Of a stretch of 64,000 bases of DNA, positions 36,777 through 45,834 are shown piece after piece; the stretch's first letter is position 1, and every line of letters begins with the position of its first letter. The notes under the pieces were generated by a model. That model searched no databases and had not been told where the DNA came from. It saw nothing but the letters and a program-made list of their open reading frames with translations. The position numbers and the translations under genes were made by a program. Source of the stretch: an uncultured Pedosphaera sp. (GTDB lineage: Bacteria; Verrucomicrobiota; Verrucomicrobiia; Limisphaerales; Pedosphaeraceae); NCBI GenBank assembly GCA_903918755.1, contig CAIXFN010000014.1, forward strand, positions 1 through 64,000. The letters are read 5' to 3'.

Positions 36777-37877
36777 TCAGGCCGTGAAAGGTTGGAAAGG
36801 TAGCGTTACGACTTGGGCGGGGGATTCGCCGGCGGCGCTTTGGAGGGTGAGGATCGTGCCGATGGCGTTGGCTTCTTTGCGGACGTAGGCGAAGGCGAAG
36901 TTAGCGTGGAGCGTGGGGGAGGCGAGGGCGCTGGTGATGACGCCCACTTCGTGGCCGGCGTGGAATAGGCGGTCGCCTTTGAGCGGGAGGGTGGTCAGGT
37001 GGTCCGCGAGGCGCAGGCCGCGAAGGGCCTTGGCGACCTGGCCGTAAGTGCGGATGCGGGCGATGACTTCCTGGCCGATATAGCAGCCCTTGGAATAGCT
37101 GATGGCACGGGATTCCAAACCGGTTTCGGGGGCCAGATTGGTGGCATCCATGTCGAGTCCAAAGCGGGGGATACCGGCTTCGAAGCGGGCAGTTTCCCAA
37201 GCCTGCCAGCCGCAGGGGCGACCACCGACGGCGCGGACGGCCGCGACCAATTGGTCCCAAACCGCGGACAGGGCAGCGGTGGGGATGAACAGGTCGAAAC
37301 CAGATGTTGAGAAGCGTGGTTGTTTGACGAGATAAAGGTCGCCCCAGACGGGGTGGGAGAGGGAGGCAAGCGTTAGCGGGCGGGCGGGCAACTCTACCCC
37401 CAAGTTAAGGCGCTTGATGACCTCGGCGGCGAGGGGGCCCTGGACAGATAACGAGCCATAGTGGGGGGCGGCATCCAGGATCTGGACATCGTCAGCGATG
37501 ATGAATTTTTCCAGGCGCTGGCTGACCTCCGGGGTCAGGCCGGGTTCGAAATCGAGGAGTAATTCATCCGCGAGGGCGAAGATTTGGAGATCGGATTCCA
37601 GGCGGCCCTTGGCGGTGACGAGGGCGGCGTAGCAGCCGGTGCCGGGGCGCAGATCCTTGACGTTATTGGTGACCTGGCCGTGGAGGAAACGCGCGCGATC
37701 CGCGCCGGTGAGGCAGAGGCGGGAACGGTAGCCGAGGTCGGCCAGGCCGGCGGTGGCCCGCAGGGCGGCGTGTTCGGCGGCGGGGTCGCCGTAATGCTCC
37801 ACGACTTCGCAGCCATTGACGGCGAGAAACCGAGCCGCCAAATCCTGATGGAGTTCGTGCAGTGGTAGAGCGTCCAT
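36777..37877 (-). CDS. ygfZ: YgfZ-type folate-binding protein (GcvT-like)
   Basis: From ATG 37877 (MDALPLHELHQDLAARF) the protein has 366 residues. The N-terminal folate-binding fold related to GcvT is followed by the diagnostic KGCYIGQEVIARI motif with its conserved cysteine, and a small C-terminal barrel. YgfZ supports repair or assembly of some Fe-S enzymes using tetrahydrofolate. The open frame extends upstream to 37991 but with unlike composition. Confidence 0.93.
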   Translation of the reverse strand: MDALPLHELHQDLAARFLAVNGCEVVEHYGDPAAEHAALRATAGLADLGYRSRLCLTGADRARFLHGQVTNNVKDLRPGTGCYAALVTAKGRLESDLQIFALADELLLDFEPGLTPEVSQRLEKFIIADDVQILDAAPHYGSLSVQGPLAAEVIKRLNLGVELPARPLTLASLSHPVWGDLYLVKQPRFSTSGFDLFIPTAALSAVWDQLVAAVRAVGGRPCGWQAWETARFEAGIPRFGLDMDATNLAPETGLESRAISYSKGCYIGQEVIARIRTYGQVAKALRGLRLADHLTTLPLKGDRLFHAGHEVGVITSALASPTLHANFAFAYVRKEANAIGTILTLQSAAGESPAQVVTLPFQPFTA

Positions 37878-37939
37878 GGGTTGATTATAACGGGGAAGAG
37901 GGGGGGCGGAAGCGGAATTTTGGGCTGGCTCGCGGCCGG

Positions 37940-39088
37940 TTAGCAGAGGGCCTGACCGGAAGTGGCGTCGAAAAAGCTGGCCATGGACCACGGAAAAGAA
38001 AGGTTCACGGTGGCGCCAGTTGGCGTGGGTGCCGTTCCGGCCGACCGGAGCGTAAAGGAGTGGCCGGCCGAGCGGAGTTGCCAGTGGGTTTCGGCCCCGA
38101 GGTGATCGACGGCTTCCACTCGGGCGTAAAGGAGGGCGCTTTCCGGGGCGGCCCGCGAGTCCATTGGAGCGGGGGAAAGATGTTCGGGTCGCACCCCGAG
38201 GAGGAGTGGTCGGTCGGCGTGGGCAGCCAGGGCGACGGAGCGGGAGGCGGGAAGGGCCAGAGTGAAGGGTTCGCCAGCGGCGGCGGCGGGAGCATCCAAG
38301 GTTTCGACAAACACGGAGGTGTCGTTCCTGGCGATAAGAGTGCCTCGGAAGAAACTCATGGGGGGAGAGCCGAGGAAGCCTGCGACAAATCGGTTGGCTG
38401 GCGAATGGTAAAGATCGAGGGGCGGAGCGACCTGGTGGATGGTGCCGGCCTGCATCACGGCGAGTCGATCGCCGAGGGTGAGGGCTTCCACCTGATCGTG
38501 CGTCACATAGATCATGGTGGTGCCGAGTTGGTGATGCAGGGCGCGGATCTCGCGGCGCAATTGGATGCGAAGGGTGGCGTCCAGGTGCGACAGGGGCTCG
38601 TCGAACAGGAAAATGGCGGGCTGGCGGACAATGGCCCGACCGAGCGCGACGCGCTGACGCTGGCCGCCGGAGAGTTCACGGGGGAGGCGCCCGAGGCAGT
38701 CGGTGAGCTGCAAAAGGGTGGCGGCCTCGTGGATGCGTCGGGTGATCTCCGGGCGGGGCAGGCCGCGCACGCGGAGGCCGAAGGCCAGATTTTCAAACGC
38801 GGTCAAGTGCGGGTAAAGGGCATGGCTTTGAAAGACCAAGGCGAGATTGCGGTCACGCGCAGCGACGCCGTTGAGCGAGCGGCCGTCCAGGGAGATGTCT
38901 CCCGAGGTGGGTGCTTCCAGACCGGCGAGGAGGCGGAGCAGCGTGGACTTGCCGCAGCCGGAGGGGCCGGTCAGCACGAGGAATTCGCCGTTCGCCACTG
39001 TCAGGTTGGCGCGATCCAAAGCGAGCACGGGCGCGCCGCGGGGCACGGAAAATACCTTGGTCAAATTGTCGATGACCACCTGAGCCAT
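37940..39088 (-). CDS. Sugar-type ABC transporter ATPase (UgpC/MalK family)
   Basis: The 382-residue protein has Walker A GPSGCGKST, the signature LSGGQRQRVALGRAI, Walker B IFLFDEPLSHLD and the H-loop THDQVEALTLGDR. A C-terminal OB-type regulatory region (about 240-382) follows, as in MalK/UgpC. It powers uptake of sugars or glycerol-phosphates. The membrane and binding proteins are not adjacent, so it may serve several importers in trans. Confidence 0.93.
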   Translation of the reverse strand: MAQVVIDNLTKVFSVPRGAPVLALDRANLTVANGEFLVLTGPSGCGKSTLLRLLAGLEAPTSGDISLDGRSLNGVAARDRNLALVFQSHALYPHLTAFENLAFGLRVRGLPRPEITRRIHEAATLLQLTDCLGRLPRELSGGQRQRVALGRAIVRQPAIFLFDEPLSHLDATLRIQLRREIRALHHQLGTTMIYVTHDQVEALTLGDRLAVMQAGTIHQVAPPLDLYHSPANRFVAGFLGSPPMSFFRGTLIARNDTSVFVETLDAPAAAAGEPFTLALPASRSVALAAHADRPLLLGVRPEHLSPAPMDSRAAPESALLYARVEAVDHLGAETHWQLRSAGHSFTLRSAGTAPTPTGATVNLSFPWSMASFFDATSGQALC

Positions 39089-39189
39089 GGGGCAGTCTTC
39101 CAGCGACGCGCGGGGGATGTCGAGAGTGGTTTTTGGGGGCTTGCAGATGGTCTAATCTTACGGCATGCTAATACACACAAATTAAGAAA

Positions 39190-40179
39190 ATGAATACTAC
39201 TCCCATCCGGGTCGCGGTTACCGGAGCCGCCGGCCAAATTGGCTACTCACTTTTGTTTCGCATCGCGTCCGGCGCGATGTTTGGTCCCAACCAGCCCGTG
39301 ATTCTCCATTTGATCGAGATCGAGCCCGCGCTGCCGGCGCTGGGCGGGGTGGTGATGGAGTTGGAAGACTGCGCGTTTCCGCTACTCAAGGGAGTGGTGC
39401 CGACGGCCAGCCTGGCGGAAGGCTTTGGCGGGGTGAACTGGGCGTTGCTGGTTGGCAGCGTGCCGCGGAAGCAGGGAATGGAGCGCAAGGATTTGCTGGG
39501 GATCAACGGGAAGATTTTCATCGGTCAGGGCCAGGCGATCGAGAAGAACGCCGCGAGCGATGTGCGCATCCTGGTGGTGGGCAATCCGTGCAATACGAAC
39601 TGCCTGATTGCCATGAGCAACGCGCCGGGGGTGCCGCGGGATCGCTGGCACGCCATGACGCGCCTGGATGAGAACCGCGCGAAGTCGCAACTCGCCAAAA
39701 AAGCCGGGGTCGATGTGACCACGGTAACGAACGTGGCGATCTGGGGCAATCATTCCGCCACCCAATATCCGGATTACACCCACGCGAAGATTGGCGGCCG
39801 GCCAGCGGCGGAAGTCATTACCGATCACACGTGGTTGCAGGGGGATTTCATCAGTTCCGTCCAGCAACGCGGGGCGGCGATCATCAAGGCGCGGGGGCTT
39901 TCCAGCGCGGCGAGCGCGGCCAACGCCATTGTGGACAGTGTGGCTTCGATCGTCACGCCGACCGCGGCGGGCGACTGGCACAGTGTATGCATTCCGACCG
40001 AGGGCAGCTACGGGATTGAAGCCGGTTTGATCTCGTCCTTCCCGGTGCGCAGCAATGGACAGAAACTGGAGATTGTGCAGGGATTGCCGGTGGACGAATT
40101 CAGCCGCGGCAAGATCAATCTGACGATCAACGAATTGAAGGAAGAGAAGTCGTTGGTGGCGGAATTGCTGCCGAAATAA
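39190..40179 (+). CDS. mdh: Malate dehydrogenase
   Basis: The 329-residue NAD(P)-dependent enzyme has [17 protein letters not shown] for the nucleotide, [17 protein letters not shown] and [12 protein letters not shown] with the substrate-binding arginines, and the catalytic His in [15 protein letters not shown]. The sequence groups with the cytosolic/bacterial MDH type rather than the lactate-dehydrogenase-like type. It interconverts malate and oxaloacetate in the TCA cycle. The next gene on the same strand starts 21 bases later. Confidence 0.95.
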   Translation: MNTTPIRVAVTGAAGQIGYSLLFRIASGAMFGPNQPVILHLIEIEPALPALGGVVMELEDCAFPLLKGVVPTASLAEGFGGVNWALLVGSVPRKQGMERKDLLGINGKIFIGQGQAIEKNAASDVRILVVGNPCNTNCLIAMSNAPGVPRDRWHAMTRLDENRAKSQLAKKAGVDVTTVTNVAIWGNHSATQYPDYTHAKIGGRPAAEVITDHTWLQGDFISSVQQRGAAIIKARGLSSAASAANAIVDSVASIVTPTAAGDWHSVCIPTEGSYGIEAGLISSFPVRSNGQKLEIVQGLPVDEFSRGKINLTINELKEEKSLVAELLPK

Positions 40180-40200
40180 AAGGGCCGCCCCGACAGACCG

Positions 40201-40842
40201 ATGACCATGGATGATCTGCCCGCGCGATTGGAGCTGACGTGGTGCGCTCCGCAAGCTTCCCGGCGCGATATTGAAACCCTGTGCGCGGCGGCGCGCGCCG
40301 GGGGGCTGTACGGGGTGGTGGTAAACACCTCGCGGGTGGAGCTGGCTTACACCCTGCTGGAAGCCAGCGGGCTGAAGGTGGTGGCGTTGGTAGGGCATCC
40401 GTTGGGGGCGGCGGAATCGGATGCCAAACGGTATGAGGCCGAACTGGCGGTGGACCTGGGGGCGCATGAGATTGACTACGTTCCTAATCTTGGGCGCCTG
40501 CGGGACGGGGACCACCGGTTGGTGTTGCGCGAAATCATGGACGTGGTGGAGGCGGCGGAGGAACGTCCGGTGAAGGTGATTCTGGAAACTTCGTTGATGA
40601 CCCGGGATGAGATGGTGGCGGTGTGCCGGATGGCGCAGGAGGCGGGCGCACAATTCGTGGGAACCGGAACGGACTTTCACACGCCCAACGTAACCGTGGA
40701 AGAGATCCAGATCCTGCGGGAGGCGGTGGGGCCAGGGATGGGGGTGAAAGCGGCCGGGGGCGTGCGCGAGGCGGGAATGGCCCAGGCCTTGATTAACGCG
40801 GGGGCGACGCGAGTGGGGATGCGGGCGACCGGATTAACTTAG
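40201..40842 (+). CDS. DeoC/deoxyribose-phosphate-aldolase-like protein lacking the Schiff-base lysine
   Basis: The 213-residue TIM barrel (ATG 40201 or 40207) has the DeoC layout: YGVVVNTSRVELA, EIDYVPNLGRLRDGDH with the conserved Asp, VKVILETSLMTRDEM, and the second lysine in GVKAAGGVREAG. The Schiff-base lysine strand, FIKTSTGF in aldolases, reads FVGTGTDF here, so the catalytic lysine is replaced by glycine. Either the protein has lost aldolase chemistry or works by another mechanism. It is likely co-transcribed with mdh. Confidence 0.85.
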   Translation: MTMDDLPARLELTWCAPQASRRDIETLCAAARAGGLYGVVVNTSRVELAYTLLEASGLKVVALVGHPLGAAESDAKRYEAELAVDLGAHEIDYVPNLGRLRDGDHRLVLREIMDVVEAAEERPVKVILETSLMTRDEMVAVCRMAQEAGAQFVGTGTDFHTPNVTVEEIQILREAVGPGMGVKAAGGVREAGMAQALINAGATRVGMRATGLT

Positions 40843-40939
40843 GCAGGAACGGACGGCGGAGAACGCCACCGGACGGTCGGGAAATTGGCGAGGGAATCGA
40901 GCGGTCGGGGGTTGCGGCGGGCCGTGGTCGGAAGCTTGA

Positions 40940-41875
40940 TCAGTCCGGACCCTGGGCCAATCGTAGCGTGTTTTTCAATGTGTTGACGCTGCCCATCTGC
41001 AAACGCTGCGCAATCCAGGCCAGGGTCATCGTTGTCTCCCGTCGTAATCGCAGCGCGATTTGGGCCTTTTTTGCATGAGTCTTGGGATTTCTGGTCAAGT
41101 CATCCTCAGACCACTTGCGTCGCGTCAGTTCCTCCAGAACCAAGCGCCCGGCTTTCTCCTCCTCGCCCTCCTGCAACTCCGCTCCGTAATGATGCGCCCC
41201 GCGCCGCTCATTAACCTGAGCCAGGAGTTCCTTCCGAAATTCCGCTTCCCCCAGGCACCAGCCGCGCCGTATCGCCGCCCACGCTTCCGGTTGATCACCC
41301 GCGCGCCGCCGGTCTTCCATCCGCTGTGCAAACGCCTTCCGTCCTGCCGGGCTATCCTGGGGAATGCCGTGTTCGCCCAGCAGGCGATCCACTCGCAGCC
41401 ACTCGGGGCGACGGGAAGGGCTCTTGAGATATTCGGGAAAGCTGCTCCAGGCATACTCTCGCAGTAGTTCTTCCGCGCGCAGCAAATTGGCCCGCACCGG
41501 ATTCAGGTGCACGTAATCACAAACCGTCTTCAGATACCCTGGCGTTGTGCTGTCCACCACCAGAGCTTTGTAACGCCCGCTGAATAGGTGGCCGCAAAGA
41601 TCATGCCGGCGATTGAACCGGCCGGTGTAGGTGCCAAGCAACCATTTCATCCCGGTCACCAGATTGGCTTGGGGCGTTTCGACGACGAGATGAAAGTGAT
41701 TCGGCATGAGGCAATACGCATGGACCTGCCAATTGGTTTTGGCGCAAACCTCCGCCAGCGTATCCGTAAAACATTGGCGATCGAGGTCATCGCGGAAAAT
41801 CGCATCGCGATGATCGCCGCGGTTCATGACATGGTAAACAGCGCCGGGGTACTGAATTCGCAACTTGCGCGCCAT
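40940..41875 (-). mobile_element. REP-associated tyrosine transposase (RAYT, Y1_Tnp)
   Basis: The 311-residue gene product has the Y1/IS200-like core: RIQYPGAVYHVMNRGDHRD at the start, the HUH motif NHFHLVVETP, and the catalytic tyrosine region KTVCDYVHLNPVRANLL. A long C-terminal extension of about 150 residues carries a helix-turn-helix-like MTLAWIAQRLQMGS. RAYTs are domesticated single-strand transposases that excise and spread REP palindromes. REP-like units at 41883-41984, 45384-45446 and 46194-46250 lie nearby. Confidence 0.93.
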
Positions 41876-41882
41876 AGCTGAA

Positions 41883-41984
41883 GGGTATTATCGCCATGCC
41901 GCGAAGGGTGTCAAGGCGGTATTGGCTAATAATCCGGACTGACCCCTTTGGTTGAAAGAGTGATTAATAGCCGGGACTGACCCC
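41883..41984 (+). repeat. REP-like unit beside the RAYT gene
   Basis: A core GGTATTATCGCCATGC (41883-41898) lies 8 bases outside the RAYT start codon and is followed by two AGCCGGGACTGACCCC-type tails: AATCCGGACTGACCCC at 41930-41945 and the full AGCCGGGACTGACCCC at 41969-41984. The same order (core, then tail) is repeated near 45390 and 46200. Confidence 0.6.
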
Positions 41985-42020
41985 TATGAAAGATTGAGCA
42001 GGTAGCAGGCTTCGTAAGGA

Positions 42021-43400
42021 TTATGGCAGGAGGAAGGCCCGATAAAAGGTGGTGGCGGAATTGGGCAGGCCCGGCCAGCGGGCCAGGCCGTTGGCGGCGG
42101 AGGCGGACACGGGGTTGCCTACGTTCATCCAGACGCCGCCCAGATCTGAGGTGGACTGGAGTTGGTAGTTTCGCCCGGGGAGGCCGACCAGGGCAATGCT
42201 GGTGCCTTGATCGGTGACCTGGATGGTCAGGTTGCCGATGGATCCGCCACCCGGCAGGGCGATGCCGACGGAGACCGTGCCCAACGCTGTTTGACCGTAC
42301 TGGTCCTGGATCTGGTAGGTAAAGCTGTCATTGCCGCCGGGATCCGGGACGGGCGGGAGGTAGGTAATCGTGTCACCGGAAACCGAAACGATTCCGGCTA
42401 AGGCGGTGTTGGTGGCGGGCAGTCCCACAAAGCTGACTCCGGGGGTGTCGTTGGCCAACAACCGGGCCAAGGGAAACTGATTGGTCTGGCCGTAGATCCG
42501 GGTTACCAGGTCAGGGTTGGCCACGGGCGGCGGGCTGACGATCAAGGAAAGGGAAGTTTTGGTCGCCAGGAAATTGGCGTCCACAGCCTCCACCCAGATG
42601 AGGTAAGGACCGCCCGGAGGTTGCGCATTGGTGAGGGTGAGTTCGCCGGTGAGAGCGTTGACGGATAATCCGCCAGTGTAACCGCCGGTGTCCGCCACAG
42701 CCACATGATCCAGGGTGCCGGAAATCGATAGTTGGCTGGGGGGGATGGAGCGGGAAGCGCCCGGTGCCACGATAATGCTGGCCGGGTAACCCAGCGAGGG
42801 GGGGGGGACGGCGAGGCTGCCCGGGTTTGAACCGGAACTACTTACCTGATCCCAATTCACTCGCAAAATGGTGGTGGGTACCCCACTGGCGCTGAAGGAA
42901 GTGACATTCCAATCAATCCGGGCGTATTGCAAGGTGACGCTTTCCTGCAGCTCATTGGTGGCATCCATCACCCACGCCAGGGTTTGAATGGCCGCGTTGG
43001 ACAAAGTGGCATGGTAGAGGGGGGCTTGGAAGTTGCCCGGAATTCCCGCCGGCCGCAGGGCAAATTCCGCGGAAAATGGCAAGCCCGCGGCGCATTTTTG
43101 GAGGAGGACCGGCGAAACCGCATCCACTGGTTTGCGAAAGGAAAGCGCGGTAAAACCAGTCCTGCCCGGGTAGATGCCGATGGTGGTGGCAACGGAATTG
43201 GTGGTGCCGTCACTCAAGGCGCTGATGGCAATCCAACCGCGGGTTCCCGGGAATTGCGGATCCGGGGAGGAACCAGTCAGCGGCGTGGCGGAGCCGGGGG
43301 AGAAAAGCCGGATGAAGCCCGCATCGACCGTTTGCGCCCAGGTCAAGCCCGGGCCGGCAAAGAGCAGCAACGCCCAGACAAGTTGGGGCAGAAACCTCAT
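42021..43400 (-). CDS. Exported Hcp-like protein fused to Ig/cadherin-type repeats
   Basis: The ATG at 43400 (MRFLPQLVWALLLFAG) gives 459 residues with a signal peptide ending near TWAQ. The first 170 mature residues resemble the Hcp tube protein of type VI secretion: GWIAISALSDG, SFRKPVDAVSPVLLQKCAAG, then VTLQYARIDWNV. They are followed by a putative-Ig-type domain (SISGTLDHVAVADTGG) and a cadherin-like VANPDLVTRIYG/SFTYQIQDQYGQTALG domain, then a C-terminal WMNVGNPVSA repeat common in verrucomicrobial secreted proteins. Hcp proteins normally lack signal peptides, so this is an exported relative. Confidence 0.7.
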   Translation of the reverse strand: MRFLPQLVWALLLFAGPGLTWAQTVDAGFIRLFSPGSATPLTGSSPDPQFPGTRGWIAISALSDGTTNSVATTIGIYPGRTGFTALSFRKPVDAVSPVLLQKCAAGLPFSAEFALRPAGIPGNFQAPLYHATLSNAAIQTLAWVMDATNELQESVTLQYARIDWNVTSFSASGVPTTILRVNWDQVSSSGSNPGSLAVPPPSLGYPASIIVAPGASRSIPPSQLSISGTLDHVAVADTGGYTGGLSVNALTGELTLTNAQPPGGPYLIWVEAVDANFLATKTSLSLIVSPPPVANPDLVTRIYGQTNQFPLARLLANDTPGVSFVGLPATNTALAGIVSVSGDTITYLPPVPDPGGNDSFTYQIQDQYGQTALGTVSVGIALPGGGSIGNLTIQVTDQGTSIALVGLPGRNYQLQSTSDLGGVWMNVGNPVSASAANGLARWPGLPNSATTFYRAFLLP

Positions 43401-43428
43401 CGTGAAACCGGGCAGATGGCGGAGATGA

Positions 43429-44067
43429 TTAAGGAGCTGACACGCCATTCCACGAAGCGCTTTTGATCCGATCCCAGCCTTGCTTGATGGTTGGTCCCGC
43501 CGAGCCGTCCGGGTTTTGCGAGGTGAAATACAAGGCCATGGCGCCATATTGGAAGGAAACATTCTCCGTCAAATCATTGCCATTGGCGGGCAGGGAAAAG
43601 CCTTGGGTCTGAGCGGCCACCAAACCGAGGGAGATTTTGAAAAAAGCAAAGGGATTGCCATCCACCCCGGTGCGGGTGAAGACGATGTTCACGAAATCGA
43701 AGGTATTACCCGCGGCAAGGTATTTAAAAAGCGGGGGTGACATGGCATCGACGAGCTTCTGGATGTTCAGGGGATCAAAATTGACCTTGCCCCCACCGGC
43801 ACCGCCGGTGGGGAGGGGCACGGTTTGCACCACATCCACGCTCATGGCGGGAAGTTGAAACCAGCCCTGGGCCGCCGGGAAATTCGTATTCGTGCTGTCG
43901 CCGGGGGGCAGGGTGACGGCGTTGGGGTTGGTGGGAATGTATTGAATATAGGCCTGAACTCCCGCGCGTCCGGTGAGAGGCAGGGCGAGCGAGCCGCAGG
44001 CGATCAGCAGCAAAGCCAGCAGTGCGCGGGCACGAAACGGTCTGATGATGTTGGGGCGACTATTCAT
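43429..44067 (-). CDS. Exported Hcp-like protein
   Basis: From ATG 44067 (MNSRPNIIRPFRARALL) the 212-residue protein has a signal peptide ending near GRAG, then an Hcp-like beta-barrel. Matching blocks include PAAQGWFQLPAMSVDV, NIQKLVDAMSPPLFKYLAAG, FAFFKISLGLVAAQ and ENVSFQYGAMALYF. It lies 28 bases upstream of the larger Hcp-like fusion and is in the same operon. Both carry signal peptides, and no TssB/C/K/VgrG genes are near. A free-standing exported tube or adhesin is possible; this is inference. Confidence 0.7.
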   Translation of the reverse strand: MNSRPNIIRPFRARALLALLLIACGSLALPLTGRAGVQAYIQYIPTNPNAVTLPPGDSTNTNFPAAQGWFQLPAMSVDVVQTVPLPTGGAGGGKVNFDPLNIQKLVDAMSPPLFKYLAAGNTFDFVNIVFTRTGVDGNPFAFFKISLGLVAAQTQGFSLPANGNDLTENVSFQYGAMALYFTSQNPDGSAGPTIKQGWDRIKSASWNGVSAP

Positions 44068-44339
44068 GGTGCATTCTTTCGGAGGCTCTTTGCAGATTCT
44101 GACGAATAGTGCAAAAAGACTAATTTGCGATTTTAATGGCGGGCGAAATCTGCTGCATTTGGCAAATCCTGTCAATCTTCGGTGGTGGGGCACTGTGCAG
44201 GTAAGGAGTTTTGCCGGAAAACCAAAGCGGCAGATCAGCAGGCGTGGCGGTCGGAATAGCAAATGAAGCCGCTGGAATGTCTTGGGGGGCGCGAGGCTGC
44301 AAATTCACCTAGGGTGAGGGGGCGGTGGCCTGTGATTCA

Positions 44340-44705
44340 TCATTCGCGGAGAGTGGCCGAGATTGTACAGTGACGATTAATCTTCCCCAGCGAGAAACAA
44401 TTCTCATTGAACAGAAATTCCGTCTGACACTGAGAGTTGTGACTAAAAGCTGGGACCCCTTGCCGGTCCCCGGGGTTGCCGGCGAACGTGGCGCTATTGC
44501 CGGCCACCCATCTCCCATCCACCGTTCCGCTCACCCACCAATCGGAAGTGGTGGTATCCCAATTGCCCGAACCGCCGCTGCCGGGGGAAGCGTGGTGGTT
44601 GGCCGGGTCCCAAAAGGCCTGGCCGGTGGCGGGGCGGCTGCCGAGCAAGCCCGTGGTCAGGAGCAGCGAACCGGTGAAAAGGGGGAATAATCGAGGGATG
44701 CGCAT
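44340..44705 (-). pseudogene. Truncated autotransporter-associated beta-strand protein
   Basis: The ORF from ATG 44705 (MRIPRLFPLFTGSLLLTTGL) has a signal peptide and then the opening of autotransporter-associated beta-strand repeat proteins: FWDPANHHASPGSGGSGNWD, TTSDWWVSG, RWVAGNSATFAGNPGD. After about residue 80 (near 44466) the similarity ends abruptly in unlike sequence (RQGVPAFSHNSQC). Family members usually run to many hundred residues, so this is a 5' remnant. Confidence 0.6.
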
Positions 44706-45498
44706 ACAGGGGTTGATTGGTTAGCAGGTGCGGTGCCAAGGGGTCGGGATCCGTCGTGCCGAAACCTGGGATTGGGGGTGCGGTGTGACAATTCCATGAG
44801 ACTCATTCGCGGCAATCGTTGATTCGGCTGCTGAACTTTGCCAGTGCAAACCGCAAAATTGGCCAGAAAGCGCGTGCGACGGCCAGCGAACGATCTGGTC
44901 GAAAGCATTGGAGCATTGCGCGAGCGGAAGGAATTTGAGCTGCCGGAGGGCGGGGTTGGGGCCATGTCGGGTCCGGACGAAGCGGGCGTGGAGATGGGGA
45001 AAGGGGGCACGGTGACTACTCGGACTGTAAAAGTTATAGCTTTGCAAGCCCGGCAGAAGTCATCGAGGCTTGCCTGGTCATTGTCCAAGGTGGGATGGAT
45101 CGGTCTTTATCATCTCGCGGAATGGCGAAGCCTGCACCGGTTCGCGGGTGCCAACGATTAATCCTACGGATTTTTTGAGTCAATCAACGGTGGTGGCACG
45201 ATCGCAGAAACCAATGTGTTCTTCGATTCTCCGTCTTTTGGGCCAGATGATTAGCGCAATTCTGGATGCTTTCTAAAGAACTGATGGATAGCCGGGACTG
45301 ACCCCTTGCCTATTTGAGCCGGTTGATGGCGCGATATGCGGCAGCGAGGTGCTGAATGTTTAACTTGCGAGATTTACCAGATCGGCATTATCGGAACGCA
45401 GCGGTGTTTGGCAACGGATCATTGCCGAACAGCCGGGACCGACACCTTGGTTATTTCGCTGATGGGCCGCCGCGTTGCGTCCGTTTGGGTTCTGAACC
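44706..45498. other. Intergenic region with a REP unit, no clear gene
   Basis: Open frames on both strands (for example about 44838-45161 plus) have no recognisable features and low coding character. An isolated AGCCGGGACTGACCCC tail is at 45290-45305 and a REP unit at 45336-45446. Confidence 0.4.
45336..45446 (+). repeat. REP-like repeat, copy R1
   Basis: About 105 bases resembling 46159-46250: it contains GAGGTGCTGA, the core GGCATTATCGGAACGC (45384-45399) and the tail AGCCGGGACCGACACC (45431-45446). A further tail-only copy, AGCCGGGACTGACCCC, lies at 45290-45305. Confidence 0.6.
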
Positions 45499-45834
45499 TC
45501 AATCCTTGGCCAATGAATGGGTTTTGTCGGACGGGGGCAAATCCTTCGCTCCGACCAGGTGATGCGTAGGGGATGGTCGGATGGGCGCGGTTTTGCCGGC
45601 TCCTTCCGCACCTGGATTGTCCGCATCGGGGAATATTGGGCTCCGTTCAACGCCTCTGATTGCCAACCAACCAAGCATTCCAAAAAAGAGACTTCCTGGT
45701 AATGCCGCCAACCCAAATACCCAGGTCCCCTCGTAACAATGAATACAAAAGACGAGGAAGGAAAGAATCGCCAGAAGAAGGAAAACAAATCCGCAATTTC
45801 TGGTTGAACGAGCGATGGTTTCAAATGAGCGCAT
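45499..45834 (-). CDS. Small membrane protein of unknown function
   Basis: From ATG 45834 (MRSFETIARSTRNCG) the 111-residue protein has two hydrophobic helices (CGFVFLLLAILSFLVFCIHC and WVFGLAALPGSLFFGMLGWL) and a polar C-terminal tail with GVERSPIFPDADNPG. No family is recognised; the composition is clearly coding and membrane-type. It lies in a repeat-rich stretch. Confidence 0.55.
   Translation of the reverse strand: MRSFETIARSTRNCGFVFLLLAILSFLVFCIHCYEGTWVFGLAALPGSLFFGMLGWLAIRGVERSPIFPDADNPGAEGAGKTAPIRPSPTHHLVGAKDLPPSDKTHSLAKD

Noticed and set aside
37862-39193. A 443-codon plus-strand frame over the ABC ATPase gene
   Set aside because: Gly-rich shadow; the minus strand has Walker A, signature and Walker B motifs in order.
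42021-44067. A type VI secretion cluster
   Set aside because: Only Hcp-like proteins with signal peptides were found; no TssB, TssC, TssM or VgrG homologue is in the window.
44838-45161. A 107-codon plus-strand ORF
   Set aside because: No start signal, no family, and competing frames of similar length on the other strand.
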